64,000 bases of DNA from Microbacterium sp. CSI-V (lineage in GTDB: Bacteria; Actinomycetota; Actinomycetes; Actinomycetales; Microbacteriaceae), in contig NZ_MTQM01000009.1 of assembly GCF_001984105.1 (NCBI RefSeq), forward strand, positions 1,116,001 through 1,180,000, written 5' to 3'. Of the stretch, positions 34,251 to 42,541 are shown piece after piece; positions within the stretch are counted from its first letter, which is position 1; each line of letters begins with the position of its first letter. Under the pieces are notes generated by a model that saw nothing but the letters and a program-made list of their open reading frames with translations, ran no database searches and was not told the DNA's origin. The translations under genes were made by a program, and so were the position numbers.

Positions 34251-35312
34251 TCAGGCGGAGCGGTCGGCCACCGCGCGGGCGAACCGCGTCAGGGCCTCGC
34301 GGACGGCGCCGTCCGGAAGGGGCGCGAGGGCATCGATCGCCTCTTGCGACCACCGGTGGGCGAGGTCCAGCGTCTCGCGCGTGGTCTCGTGCTCGCGCAA
34401 CTCCGTGAGCGGATCGTCGAGGATCGCGGGATCCGCGCCGGCGGCGATCCGGTCCTGCCCCTCGTCGATGCGCGCGCGCAGATCGGCCGAGGCCCGATCC
34501 GACCGGTGACCGAGCAGCAGGTACGGCATGGTCGGCACGCCCGCGCGCAGGTCGGTGCCGGGCACCTTGCCCGTCTCGGACGGGTCGGGCGACAGGTCGA
34601 TCACGTCGTCGAGCAGCTGGAAGGCGACCCCGGCCTTCTCTCCGAAGACGACCATCGGGGCCTCGAACTCCTCGGGCGCGCCCGAGTAGATCACGCCCGA
34701 CTGAGCGGCGGCGGCGATGAGCGACCCGGTCTTGTCGGCGAGGACGCGCAGGTAGAACTCGACGGGCTCGTCGCCCTCTTGCGGGCCGACGGTCTCGTGC
34801 ATCTGACCGAGGACGAGCCGCTCGAACGTGTCGGCCTGCAGCTGGATCGCGCGCTCGCCGCGCCGGGCCATGAGCTGACTGGCGCGGGAGAAGAGGAGGT
34901 CGCCGGTGAGGATGGCGATGTTGTTGCCCCACACCGTCTGGGCGCTGGGCACGCCGCGGCGCTTGTCGGCGCCGTCCATGACGTCGTCGTGGTAGAGCGA
35001 ACCGAGGTGCGTCAGTTCGAGGGCCGTGGCCACCTCGACGACCTCGGGCGTCGTGCCTCGACCGAGCTGCGCGGTGAGGATCGCGAGCATCGGGCGCACG
35101 CGCTTCCCGCCCGCCTCGTACAGGTATCGGGCGGTGACGTCGGCGAGCTTGTCGGCGCTGCGCACCTCACGCTCGAGGGTGCTCTCGACGAGGTCGAGGC
35201 CGGCCTCGACGGTGGACAGCAGGGTGCGCGCGCGCAGCCCGCCGAAGATGCGGTCACTCAGGCCCAGCTTGCCCGACAGGCGGGTGCCGGCCGCGGGCGG
35301 TCTCGGGGTCAC
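34251..35312 (-). CDS. Polyprenyl diphosphate synthase (menaquinone side chain)
   Basis: The 353-residue trans-isoprenyl transferase has the first Asp-rich motif in LYHDDVMDGADKRRG and the second in FQLLDDVIDLSPD, with GGKRVRPML at about 69-77 binding the diphosphate. It extends isopentenyl diphosphate chains, here most likely for menaquinone because menG follows upstream and the rest of the pathway is nearby. It starts at a GTG with TAGGCT 6 nt upstream. Chain length cannot be fixed by eye. Confidence 0.92.
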   Translation of the reverse strand: MTPRPPAAGTRLSGKLGLSDRIFGGLRARTLLSTVEAGLDLVESTLEREVRSADKLADVTARYLYEAGGKRVRPMLAILTAQLGRGTTPEVVEVATALELTHLGSLYHDDVMDGADKRRGVPSAQTVWGNNIAILTGDLLFSRASQLMARRGERAIQLQADTFERLVLGQMHETVGPQEGDEPVEFYLRVLADKTGSLIAAAAQSGVIYSGAPEEFEAPMVVFGEKAGVAFQLLDDVIDLSPDPSETGKVPGTDLRAGVPTMPYLLLGHRSDRASADLRARIDEGQDRIAAGADPAILDDPLTELREHETTRETLDLAHRWSQEAIDALAPLPDGAVREALTRFARAVADRSA

Positions 35313-35318
35313 GGTTTC

Positions 35319-35324
35319 AGCCTA
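35319..35324 (-). promoter_or_regulatory. -10-like hexamer of polyprenyl synthase gene
   Basis: TAGGCT on the minus strand, 6 nt before the GTG at 35312. Confidence 0.5.
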
Positions 35325-35387
35325 TCCTGGCGCGGTCCGGGGCAGCCGCCGGTATCTCGACGGTTGACAGCGCGCGCCCCCGCGGCG

Positions 35388-36107
35388 TCACGCCCCGGGG
35401 TTCGTCCCGCGGTGGAGCGCCACGATGCCGAAGGTGAGGTTGCGGTACGCCACGTCGACCCACCCGGCATCCCGCATCCACGCCGCCAGCGTCGGCTGGT
35501 CCGGCCAGTCGCGGATGGATTCGTTGAGGTAGTCGTACGCCTCGGCGTTGGAGCTCACCGCCTTCGCCACGGTCGGGAGCACCCGGTCGTTGTAGAAGCG
35601 GTAGAGGCCGTTGAACGCGCGGGACGGCGGGTGCGAGAACTCGCACACCACGATGCGCCCGCCGGGCTTCGTGACCCGGCGCAGTTCCCGCAGCGCGCGG
35701 CGCGGGTCGTTGACGTTGCGGAGTCCGAACGACATCGTCACCGCGTCGAACTCCCCGTCCTGGAACGGCAGGTCGGTGGCATCCGCCTGCACGAACTCGA
35801 GGTTCGGGACGTTCCCGTGGCGACGTCGCCCCTCGGCGATCATCCCGCGGGAGAAGTCGGCCGCGACGACGTGGGCGCCGCTGGGGACGAACGCCATCGA
35901 CGACGTGCCGGTGCCGGCGGCGAGGTCGAGGATCCGCTCGCCTCGCTTCGGGGCGACGGCCTTCAGGGTGGCCACGCGCCAGAACCTGTCGTTGCCGAGA
36001 CTCAGCACCGAGTTGGTGCGGTCGTAGGCCGCGGCCACCTGGTCGAACATTCCGCTGACGCGCTGGGGGTCCTTGCCGAGATCGGCGCGGTTCGGGTCGC
36101 TGCTCAC
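35388..36107 (-). CDS. menG: Demethylmenaquinone methyltransferase (MenG/UbiE)
   Basis: The 239-residue SAM-dependent enzyme methylates demethylmenaquinone in the last step of menaquinone synthesis. The family opening [22 protein letters not shown] is followed by the SAM site [13 protein letters not shown] and by the UbiE motifs [20 protein letters not shown] and [19 protein letters not shown]. It starts at a GTG with TAGACT 6 nt upstream, so it can be expressed on its own although other men genes are close. Confidence 0.94.
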   Translation of the reverse strand: MSSDPNRADLGKDPQRVSGMFDQVAAAYDRTNSVLSLGNDRFWRVATLKAVAPKRGERILDLAAGTGTSSMAFVPSGAHVVAADFSRGMIAEGRRRHGNVPNLEFVQADATDLPFQDGEFDAVTMSFGLRNVNDPRRALRELRRVTKPGGRIVVCEFSHPPSRAFNGLYRFYNDRVLPTVAKAVSSNAEAYDYLNESIRDWPDQPTLAAWMRDAGWVDVAYRNLTFGIVALHRGTNPGA

Positions 36108-36113
36108 CCGTCG

Positions 36114-36119
36114 AGTCTA
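36114..36119 (-). promoter_or_regulatory. -10-like hexamer of menG
   Basis: TAGACT on the minus strand, 6 nt before the GTG at 36107; it overlaps the stop codon region of the DUF402 gene. Confidence 0.5.
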
Positions 36120-36680
36120 GGCGCGGCCGGACTCGCCGTCCCCGGCTTGCGCGAGGTCGGCCAGACGCTGCAGCCAGGGCCCCGTGACGTCGTCCGAGAA
36201 GGGCGCCTCTCGGTCGCGCACCCGGCGCTCCAGGTCGACGGCCACGGACTCGAGGTGCGTGACGACGTCGGCCGGGTAGCCGTACCGCACCCGATGCTCG
36301 TCCCACTCGTCGCGGTCGTCGATCCACGTGCCCCGCTCGTCGGTGCGCCGCACCACGTCGAGGTCCATGTCGATCCCCACGGGGGCGCCGTCGTCGTCCC
36401 ATCCGGCATCCCACGCGAGATCGATGTAGACGGCGACCGGGTGCGGGGCGGCGTTGTGCGTGAAGGCCCAGTCGCCGCTGGCCGGGACGAGGGTGACGTT
36501 GGGCTCGCGGCAGACGAACTCGCGGCCGGGGCGGACGCTGCGCCACCCGATCTGCTGCCCGAACCAGTCGCCCCAGTCGTCGCTGCCGAGGTAGACGCAG
36601 TCCTGCTCCCAGTGCGGGGACCCGTCCCACTTGCGCCAGCGGAACACGAGCCGGGTGCCGGGTGCGGGTCGGGACGTCAT
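36117..36680 (-). CDS. DUF402-domain protein
   Basis: The 187-residue protein contains the DUF402 pattern: WRSVRPGREFVCREPNVTL, then VYIDLAWDAGWDDDGAPVGIDMDLDVV with clustered acidic residues, and DRDEWDEHRVRYGYPADVV. Some DUF402 proteins are nucleoside phosphatases with two metal ions bound by such acidic residues; activity here is unproven. The ATG at 36680 has TAGACT 6 nt upstream and no ribosome binding site. It lies between menG and menF. Confidence 0.85.
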   Translation of the reverse strand: MTSRPAPGTRLVFRWRKWDGSPHWEQDCVYLGSDDWGDWFGQQIGWRSVRPGREFVCREPNVTLVPASGDWAFTHNAAPHPVAVYIDLAWDAGWDDDGAPVGIDMDLDVVRRTDERGTWIDDRDEWDEHRVRYGYPADVVTHLESVAVDLERRVRDREAPFSDDVTGPWLQRLADLAQAGDGESGRA

Positions 36681-36700
36681 GCCGCGAGTCTAAGTCGCGG
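36678..36700. repeat. Direct repeat copy 1 (DUF402 start and promoter)
   Basis: This 23-bp block holds the DUF402 start codon and its -10 hexamer (TAGACT, minus strand, 36692-36687). Copy 2 lies 64 bp away at 36742-36764 with 21 of 23 identical bases. Confidence 0.7.
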
Positions 36701-36741
36701 CGCATGCACGACAGGTGACTGTGCTGGCGTCCTGGCGCTTC

Positions 36742-36764
36742 CATGCCCCGAGTCTCAGTCGCGG
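36742..36764. repeat. Direct repeat copy 2, upstream of menF
   Basis: Same orientation as copy 1, with two substitutions, one of which changes the minus-strand hexamer TAGACT to GAGACT. It looks like a decayed duplicate of the DUF402 promoter and start, just upstream of the menF -10. Confidence 0.7.
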
Positions 36765-36766
36765 TC

Positions 36767-36772
36767 TACTGT
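36767..36772 (+). promoter_or_regulatory. -10-like hexamer of menF
   Basis: TACTGT ends 6 nt before the GTG at 36779. Confidence 0.4.
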
Positions 36773-36778
36773 GGAAAG

Positions 36779-38056
36779 GTGCAGCAACCGGCGGATGACC
36801 TCGTCCCGCGTCTGCGCGTCGTCACGCGCGAACTCTCCCCCATGGACGACGTCCTCGACTACACGACGGGCTACGACCCGCTGTTCTGGAGCCGCCGCGG
36901 AGAGTCGCTCGCGGGCTTCGGCGACCTGCTGACGCTGCGGTACACCGGCGCGCAGCCGGGCGACGCGACGATCGCGGATCGCTGGCGCCGGATCGCTGCC
37001 GCCGCCGACATCGACGACCCCCTGGGCCTGCCCGGTACGGGGCTCGTGGCCTTCGGCTCGTTCGTGTTCGACCCCCGGTCGGAGCGCGAGAGCATCCTGC
37101 GGGTTCCCGGCACGATCGTGGGACGCCACGGCGGTCGCGCGTGGGTCACGCGGCTGGCCTTCGCCGACACCCCCGACGAGCCCGAACCCGAGCTGCCGCC
37201 CCGCTCCCCGTTCGGTCCGCACTGGTCGGCCACGCTCGGTCCCGGGAGGCAGACCGCCGAGGGATACCAGGAGGCCGTGCACCACGCCGTCGAGGCGATC
37301 GGAGTGGGAAAGGTGCGGAAGGTCGTGCTCGCGCGCGACATCGTCGGCACGATCCCCGCCGGCTCCGACCGGCGCCGTCTCGTGCGGTCGCTGCTGGAGG
37401 GCTACCCCGACTGCTGGGTGTTCGCCGTCGACGGTCTGATCGGCGCGAGCCCCGAGACGCTCGTCACCGTCTCGCGCGGCACCGTCACCGCCCGGGTCCT
37501 CGCCGGGACCACGGCGCGCGGAGGCGACGCCGACAGCGATGTCGCCGCGGCCCTCGCCCTCACCGAGAGCGCGAAGGACCAGGAGGAGCACCGGTTCGCC
37601 GTGCAGAGCGTCCTCGCCGCGCTCCGCCCGCACACCTCGGCCCTCGCCGCCGCCGAGCAGCCGTTCACGCTGAAGCTCCCGAACGTCTGGCACCTGGCGA
37701 CCGACGTCGAGGGCGAGCTGTCGGAGGCGGCATCCTCGCTCGATCTCGTCGCCGTGCTCCACCCCACCGCCGCGGTCGCCGGAACCCCCACCGCGGTGGC
37801 GATGGACGTCATCCGCCGCCTCGAGCCCTTCGACCGCGGGCGCTACGCCGGGGCCGTCGGCTGGATCGGCGCGTCGGGCGACGGCGAGTGGGCCATCGCC
37901 CTGCGCTGCGCGCAGATCGACCCCGCCGCCCCCGCATCCCCCACCGCGACGATCACCGCATACGCGGGCGCCGGGATCGTCGCCGAGAGCGTGCCCGAAT
38001 CGGAGCTGCTCGAGACCCGCGTCAAGTTCCGGCCGATCGTCGAGGCCCTGGCCTAG
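36779..38056 (+). CDS. menF: Isochorismate synthase (MenF)
   Basis: The 425-residue enzyme converts chorismate to isochorismate, the first step of menaquinone synthesis. Chorismate-binding family motifs are visible: VRKVVLARDI, FAVDGLIGASPETLVTV, VLAGTTARGGDADSDVAAA, LTESAKDQEEHRFAVQ and LHPTAAVAGTPTAVA. The GTG at 36779 is chosen because TACTGT ends 6 nt upstream. A later ATG at 36842 would remove conserved residues. The stop codon overlaps that of the PPK2 gene on the other strand in CTAG. Confidence 0.92.
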   Translation: MQQPADDLVPRLRVVTRELSPMDDVLDYTTGYDPLFWSRRGESLAGFGDLLTLRYTGAQPGDATIADRWRRIAAAADIDDPLGLPGTGLVAFGSFVFDPRSERESILRVPGTIVGRHGGRAWVTRLAFADTPDEPEPELPPRSPFGPHWSATLGPGRQTAEGYQEAVHHAVEAIGVGKVRKVVLARDIVGTIPAGSDRRRLVRSLLEGYPDCWVFAVDGLIGASPETLVTVSRGTVTARVLAGTTARGGDADSDVAAALALTESAKDQEEHRFAVQSVLAALRPHTSALAAAEQPFTLKLPNVWHLATDVEGELSEAASSLDLVAVLHPTAAVAGTPTAVAMDVIRRLEPFDRGRYAGAVGWIGASGDGEWAIALRCAQIDPAAPASPTATITAYAGAGIVAESVPESELLETRVKFRPIVEALA

Positions 38057-38910
38057 GACTCGGCGAGCCGCTGCTTCTCGGTCGCGACGTCGTAGTCGGC
38101 CGCGGGCCACTGCGGGTCGATGTCCGCGAGGGCGTCGATGAGCAGTCGCTGCACGGCGAGCCGCGCGTACCACTTGCGGTCCGCGGGCACGACGTGCCAC
38201 GGGGCGAGCGGCGTGGAGGTGCGCTCGAGCGCCACCTGGTAGGCATCCATGTACTCATCCCACAGGGCACGCTCGTCGACGTCGGACGGGTTGTACTTCC
38301 AGTGCTTGTCGGGCCGGTCGAGACGGGATGCCAGTCGCTCTCGCTGCTCGTCCTTCGAGATGTGCAGCATGACCTTCACGACCCGGATGCCGAGCTCCGC
38401 CGCCTCCGCCTCGAACGCGACGATCGCCCCGTAGCGCCGCTCGATCTCGTCGGCCGGAGCGAGGGAGCGGACGCGGCCGATGAGCACGTCCTCGTAGTGC
38501 GAGCGATCGAAGACGCCGAGGCGACCGGCATCCGGGAGGCGCTTGCGGATGCGCCAGAGGAAGTCGTGCGACAGCTCCTCGGCGGTCGGCTTCTTGAACG
38601 AGGCCAGCTCGACTCCCTGCGGGTCGACGGCGCCGACGACGTGCTTGACGATGCCGCCCTTCCCGGCGGTGTCCATCGCCTGTAGCACCAGCAGCACCGA
38701 CCCCGTCGCCGTGCCGGCGACGCTCTGTGCGAAAAGACGCTCCTGCAGATCGGCCAGCGGCGCGACGCCCGCGTCCAGGTCCGCCTTGCCCTGGTCCTTG
38801 TCGCCGTCGTAGCCCGGGGTGGACCGGGAGTCGACATCGGCGAGACGGAACCCCGGTGCGACGTTCAGGGCGACGGCGGCGGGCGTGGTCCAACGGCTGT
38901 GCGAACTCAT
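38053..38910 (-). CDS. Polyphosphate kinase 2 family protein
   Basis: The 285-residue protein matches PPK2: Walker A-like LLVLQAMDTAGKGGIVKHVV, the lid-region LWRIRKRLPDAGRLGVFDRS and Walker B-like FDRSHYEDVLIGRVR, followed by KHWKYNPSDVDERALWDEYMDAY. PPK2 enzymes move phosphate between polyphosphate and nucleotides. This single-domain form could act on NMP or NDP; the direction is not visible. The stop codons of this gene and menF share CTAG at 38053-38056. The start at 38910 avoids 12 unlikely residues in a longer frame. Confidence 0.9.
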   Translation of the reverse strand: MSSHSRWTTPAAVALNVAPGFRLADVDSRSTPGYDGDKDQGKADLDAGVAPLADLQERLFAQSVAGTATGSVLLVLQAMDTAGKGGIVKHVVGAVDPQGVELASFKKPTAEELSHDFLWRIRKRLPDAGRLGVFDRSHYEDVLIGRVRSLAPADEIERRYGAIVAFEAEAAELGIRVVKVMLHISKDEQRERLASRLDRPDKHWKYNPSDVDERALWDEYMDAYQVALERTSTPLAPWHVVPADRKWYARLAVQRLLIDALADIDPQWPAADYDVATEKQRLAES

Positions 38911-38965
38911 CGACACATCGTGCCGTGCCGGAAGACCCTGCGCCAAGAGGTTGACGCCGCGCGGG

Positions 38966-40741
38966 TCAGCGCTCGAGCGGAACCTCGATGAGCTGGCGAC
39001 CGCCCGCCGGGGACGTGAGGGCCTGGTCGAGCGCGACGCGCGTCGTCACGCGGAGGTACTCCCAGCCGTACGCGAGCGCGAGCTGCTCAAGTCGGACGTT
39101 CTGGGGCGTGTACTGCACGCGCTCCATCGCGTCGGCACCGGCGACGCCGGCGACCTCGAGTCCGTCGAAGATCGTGCCGCCACCGTCGTTGCCGACGATG
39201 ACCTGAAGCCGCGGCTCGTGCTCCCCGGGGGGAAGGAGGAGCGCCCCCACGTCGTGCAGGAACGCGAGGTCGCCGAGCAGGACGCGCGTGACGCCCGGAC
39301 GTTCGTCGTCCTGGCTGGCCAGGGCGACACCGGTCGCGGTCGCGATCGTCCCGTCGATGCCGGCGAGCCCGCGGTTGGCGTGGACGGCCACCTTCTTGCC
39401 CCCGAGCAGTTCGTCGGCGACCCGGACGAGACGCGACGACCCGAACACGAGCCGGTCGTGGGGCCAGGTCGCGCGCCACAGGGCGTCGACGAGGGCGGCA
39501 CGGTCGACGGGAGCGCGGATCACCGCGACCTCGGCGTTGATCGCGCCGAGTCGCTCGTGCGGAACGGCGGACGCCAGCCCGTCCGCGTCGGGAGCGGGAG
39601 GGCTCAGATCGACGACCGCAGCGCGCGACGCGCGCATCCACTCCCCCAGCCACGCGCGGTCCCCGGCACCGTCGGCATCCACGGCGTCCGCCGCCCGGGT
39701 CGCCCCGTTGAGGTTGATGGGCTCGCCCGGGCCGCGCACCGCGATCACCTCGACGTCCTCACGTCCGAGCAGGCGCGCGATCTCGCGGCTCAGGGTGGGG
39801 TGCCCGAACACGACGACCCGCTCGATGCGGCCACCGAGCGCCGGGTCGCGCAGGAGCGTGCGGTAGGCGTGCACGACGTGTCGGCCGTACCGCGCGCCGC
39901 TGACGATCTCGGCGACGAGCGGGAAGCCGCCGCGGTGGGCGAGCTCCTCGGCCGCGGGGCCCGCATCGGCGCCGGCGACCACGATCGTCCGTGGCCCCGG
40001 TTCGAGGATCACCGGCGCCTCGGGCTCGGGTGCCACATCCGCGATCCCGATCCCGCCCCCACCCTGGTACAGAGCTCCGGATGCCTCGTCGGCGGCCGGA
40101 TCACCGGGCGCAGCGGGTCGCGTCGCACGGTCCACGAGCCACGCCGGGGCGGCACCCGCGAGTGGTTCGCGCAGAGGGACGTTGAGATGGACGGGACCGG
40201 CCGGGCGCATGCCCTCTCCCAGCGCCGCGGCGAGCGCCGTCGCGGCGACCGCGTCGAACGCGGCGGTCTGGGGGCCGGTGGCATCCGGATCCACGGTGTC
40301 GGGGACGGAGAGATCGGCCTCGAACCGGGTCGTCGAATGGAAGAGCCCGGGCTGCCGGGTGGTCTGGTTCGCGCCGACGCCGCGCAGCTCCGGGGGACGG
40401 TCGGCGGTGAGGAGCAGCAGCGGAACGCCGGAGTGGTGGGCCTCCAGGGCGGCGGGCAGCAGGTTCGCGACCGCCGTGCCCGACGTGCAGATCACGGCGG
40501 CGGGCATCCCGGTCTCGCGCCCGATGCCGAGGGCCGTGAACCCCGCGACGCGTTCGTCGATGCGCACGTGCAGGCGCACGAGTCCCGCGCGCTCCAGGTC
40601 GGCCGCCACGAGGGCCAGGGCCTGCGACCTCGACCCGGGGCTCACGACCAGGTGCCGCACGCCGCGGGCGACGAGCCCGGCCAACAGTGCGGCAGCCGCG
40701 TCCGTCGACGGCGCTGCGGCGCCCGTCTCCCCCTGTGCCAC
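38966..40741 (-). CDS. menD: SEPHCHC synthase (MenD)
   Basis: The 591-residue ThDP enzyme joins 2-oxoglutarate to isochorismate. The N-terminal catalytic Glu lies in LHVRIDERVAGFTALGIG, the SPGSRSQALA opening is typical, and the ThDP/Mg site is LLGDLAFLHDVGALL ... VIVGNDGGGTIFDGL. It starts at a GTG directly after the stop of the upstream membrane-protein gene (2 bp apart), so translation is coupled. The length is close to the family norm of 550-600. Confidence 0.93.
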   Translation of the reverse strand: MAQGETGAAAPSTDAAAALLAGLVARGVRHLVVSPGSRSQALALVAADLERAGLVRLHVRIDERVAGFTALGIGRETGMPAAVICTSGTAVANLLPAALEAHHSGVPLLLLTADRPPELRGVGANQTTRQPGLFHSTTRFEADLSVPDTVDPDATGPQTAAFDAVAATALAAALGEGMRPAGPVHLNVPLREPLAGAAPAWLVDRATRPAAPGDPAADEASGALYQGGGGIGIADVAPEPEAPVILEPGPRTIVVAGADAGPAAEELAHRGGFPLVAEIVSGARYGRHVVHAYRTLLRDPALGGRIERVVVFGHPTLSREIARLLGREDVEVIAVRGPGEPINLNGATRAADAVDADGAGDRAWLGEWMRASRAAVVDLSPPAPDADGLASAVPHERLGAINAEVAVIRAPVDRAALVDALWRATWPHDRLVFGSSRLVRVADELLGGKKVAVHANRGLAGIDGTIATATGVALASQDDERPGVTRVLLGDLAFLHDVGALLLPPGEHEPRLQVIVGNDGGGTIFDGLEVAGVAGADAMERVQYTPQNVRLEQLALAYGWEYLRVTTRVALDQALTSPAGGRQLIEVPLER

Positions 40742-40743
40742 GG

Positions 40744-41169
40744 TCAGCCGACGGCGCCGCGCTGACCGCGGGTGTCGTCGTCGCCCGGCTTCCCGCCGGG
40801 GTCGTCGCCGTCCGGCTTCGGCGCGGGTCGGCTGTCGCGCGGATCCTCGCCCTCGGAGTCGAGCTGAGCGAGCTCCTCCTCGAGGCGGCGGATGCGCTCG
40901 TCCTGATCGGCGCGCGCACGGGCGGAGAGTCCGCCGAGGAACTCGGGGTCGTCGTCCGGAGCACGTCGGAGCACCGGGCCACCGGCGCGACCGCGGCCGA
41001 TCACGAACCACAGGATGCCACCGAGCACCGGCAGCAGGATCACGATCACCATCCACGCGGGCTTGCTGACGCCGCGGTGGCGGGTCGCCGGTTGAACGGC
41101 GCAATCGACGATCGTGTAGACCCAGAACGCGGTCGCCACGAGCGCCAGGATCAGCAGCAGGCGTGCCAT
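40744..41169 (-). CDS. PLDc_N-type small membrane protein
   Basis: The 141-residue protein has two membrane segments near the N-terminus (LLLILALVATAFWVYTIVDC and PAWMVIVILLPVLGGILWFV) separated by a short basic loop, which is the phospholipase D nuclease N-terminal (PLDc_N) pattern. The W..IGRGR motif follows. The rest is an acidic, Gly-rich cytoplasmic tail. No PLD catalytic domain is present. TAGAAT ends 6 nt before the ATG. It precedes menD by 2 bp and is probably co-transcribed with it. Function is unknown. Confidence 0.8.
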   Translation of the reverse strand: MARLLLILALVATAFWVYTIVDCAVQPATRHRGVSKPAWMVIVILLPVLGGILWFVIGRGRAGGPVLRRAPDDDPEFLGGLSARARADQDERIRRLEEELAQLDSEGEDPRDSRPAPKPDGDDPGGKPGDDDTRGQRGAVG

Positions 41170-41175
41170 GCAGTG

Positions 41176-41181
41176 ATTCTA
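41176..41181 (-). promoter_or_regulatory. -10 element of the PLDc_N gene and menD
   Basis: TAGAAT on the minus strand, 6 nt before the ATG at 41169. Confidence 0.55.
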
Positions 41182-41231
41182 CCGGCGCTGCCTGGGCGGC
41201 GGCCGGGCGCCGGGCGAGGGCGGAGCGGTCG

Positions 41232-41237
41232 TAGAGT
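41232..41237 (+). promoter_or_regulatory. -10 element of DUF4229 gene
   Basis: TAGAGT ends 6 nt before the ATG at 41244. It is divergent from the promoter at 41176-41181. Confidence 0.5.
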
Positions 41238-41243
41238 GGTCAT

Positions 41244-41555
41244 ATGCGTGCCCGTTCCGCCCTGGTCTACACGGTGCTGCGTCTCCTCGCCTTCGTGGTG
41301 CCGCTCGGCATCCTGCTGCTGTTCCCCGTCTTCCAGGAACTGCCGTGGCTGGCCGCGGTGTTCGCCGCCCTCATCGGTCTGAGCCTGTCGCTGCTGTTCC
41401 TGCGACGCCCGCTCGACCAGGTCACCGGCGACCTCGCCGAGCGCCGTGCCGCGCGCCAGGCGAACGACCGCCGCACCGCCGCGGAGCGCGACGCCGACGT
41501 CGAGGACGCGGTGGTCGACGCGGCCGGCGATGACCGGCCCGACGCGACGCGCTGA
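41244..41555 (+). CDS. DUF4229-domain membrane protein
   Basis: The 103-residue protein has two helices (LVYTVLRLLAFVVPLGILLLF and LAAVFAALIGLSLSLLFL) followed by the DUF4229 motif RRPLDQVTGDLAERR and an acidic tail. DUF4229 genes are commonly found beside menA in actinobacteria, as here. The role is unknown. It ends 4 bp before the menA stop on the other strand. Confidence 0.85.
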   Translation: MRARSALVYTVLRLLAFVVPLGILLLFPVFQELPWLAAVFAALIGLSLSLLFLRRPLDQVTGDLAERRAARQANDRRTAAERDADVEDAVVDAAGDDRPDATR

Positions 41556-41558
41556 GCC

Positions 41559-42530
41559 TCAGGCCACGAAGGCCCAGAACAGCACGGCTCCGTACGCGAC
41601 GGACGTGAAGCTCGTCACCTGCAGCGCCACGATGAGTTCGCGCGGTGACCGGTAGGTCCACACGATGAGGATCGCCGACAGGGCTCCCAGCAGCGCGATG
41701 AGCGTCAACCACGCGATGGGGTAGACCAGGGCGAGGAACACCGCGATCCCGAACGGCACCAGGACGAACAGCGTGAACAGCACCTGCGTGGCCCGACGGC
41801 CGATGAGCACCGAGAGCGTGCGCTTGCCGGCGAGACGGTCCTGATCGATGTCGCGCAGGTTGTTCGCCAGCAGCACCGCGCACGCGAGCAGACCCGCGGC
41901 CACGGCTCCGAACCACGCCTCCTGCGGGAGTGCCTGCACCTGCAGCCACGTCGTCCCGAGCGTGGCGACGAGGCCGAAGAAGACGAAGACGAACACCTCG
42001 CCGAGGGCGTTGTAGCCGTAGGGCCGCTTCCCGCCGGTGTAGAACCAGGCGGCGACGATGGAGGCCGCACCCACGGCGAGGAGCCACCACTGCCCGGTGC
42101 GGATCACGAGGGCGAGCCCCACGACCGCGGCGAGCGCGAAGAACGCCAGCGCCACGATGAGCACCGTGCGCGGCTTCGCCTTCCGGCCGCCCGTCAGGCG
42201 GCCGGGGCCCACGCGGACGTCGTCGGTCCCCCGGATGCCGTCGCTGTAGTCGTTGGCGTAGTTCACCCCGATCTGCAGCGCGAACGCGACCGCGAGGCAC
42301 GCGAGGGCGATCACCCCGTGGAGCTGGTCGTCGACGAGCGTCGCGGCGCCGGTGCCGATGAGCACCGGGGTGATCGCGAGCGGCAGCGTCCTCAGGCGCG
42401 CGGCACCGACCCAATCGCGCGCGGTCGCGCGTGTCGCCGCGTGCGGCGCGGGACGGTGCGCCTTCTGGGGGTTGCCGCCGGGACGCCGCTTCGGGGCCGG
42501 ACGCGAGCGCTTGCGAGACTGTGCTGCCAC
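41559..42530 (-). CDS. menA: 1,4-dihydroxy-2-naphthoate polyprenyltransferase (MenA)
   Basis: The 323-residue UbiA-type enzyme attaches the polyprenyl chain to dihydroxynaphthoate. Two Asp-rich motifs are visible: NYANDYSDGIRGTDDVRVGP and LANNLRDIDQDRLAGKRTL, with eight or nine hydrophobic helices. The N-terminus (about 35 residues) is highly basic. The GTG at 42530 follows the menE stop by 11 bp and has no ribosome binding site, so a later start close to ARDWVGAARLRTLPL is possible. Confidence 0.92.
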   Translation of the reverse strand: MAAQSRKRSRPAPKRRPGGNPQKAHRPAPHAATRATARDWVGAARLRTLPLAITPVLIGTGAATLVDDQLHGVIALACLAVAFALQIGVNYANDYSDGIRGTDDVRVGPGRLTGGRKAKPRTVLIVALAFFALAAVVGLALVIRTGQWWLLAVGAASIVAAWFYTGGKRPYGYNALGEVFVFVFFGLVATLGTTWLQVQALPQEAWFGAVAAGLLACAVLLANNLRDIDQDRLAGKRTLSVLIGRRATQVLFTLFVLVPFGIAVFLALVYPIAWLTLIALLGALSAILIVWTYRSPRELIVALQVTSFTSVAYGAVLFWAFVA

Positions 42531-42541
42531 GGAGGGAAAGC

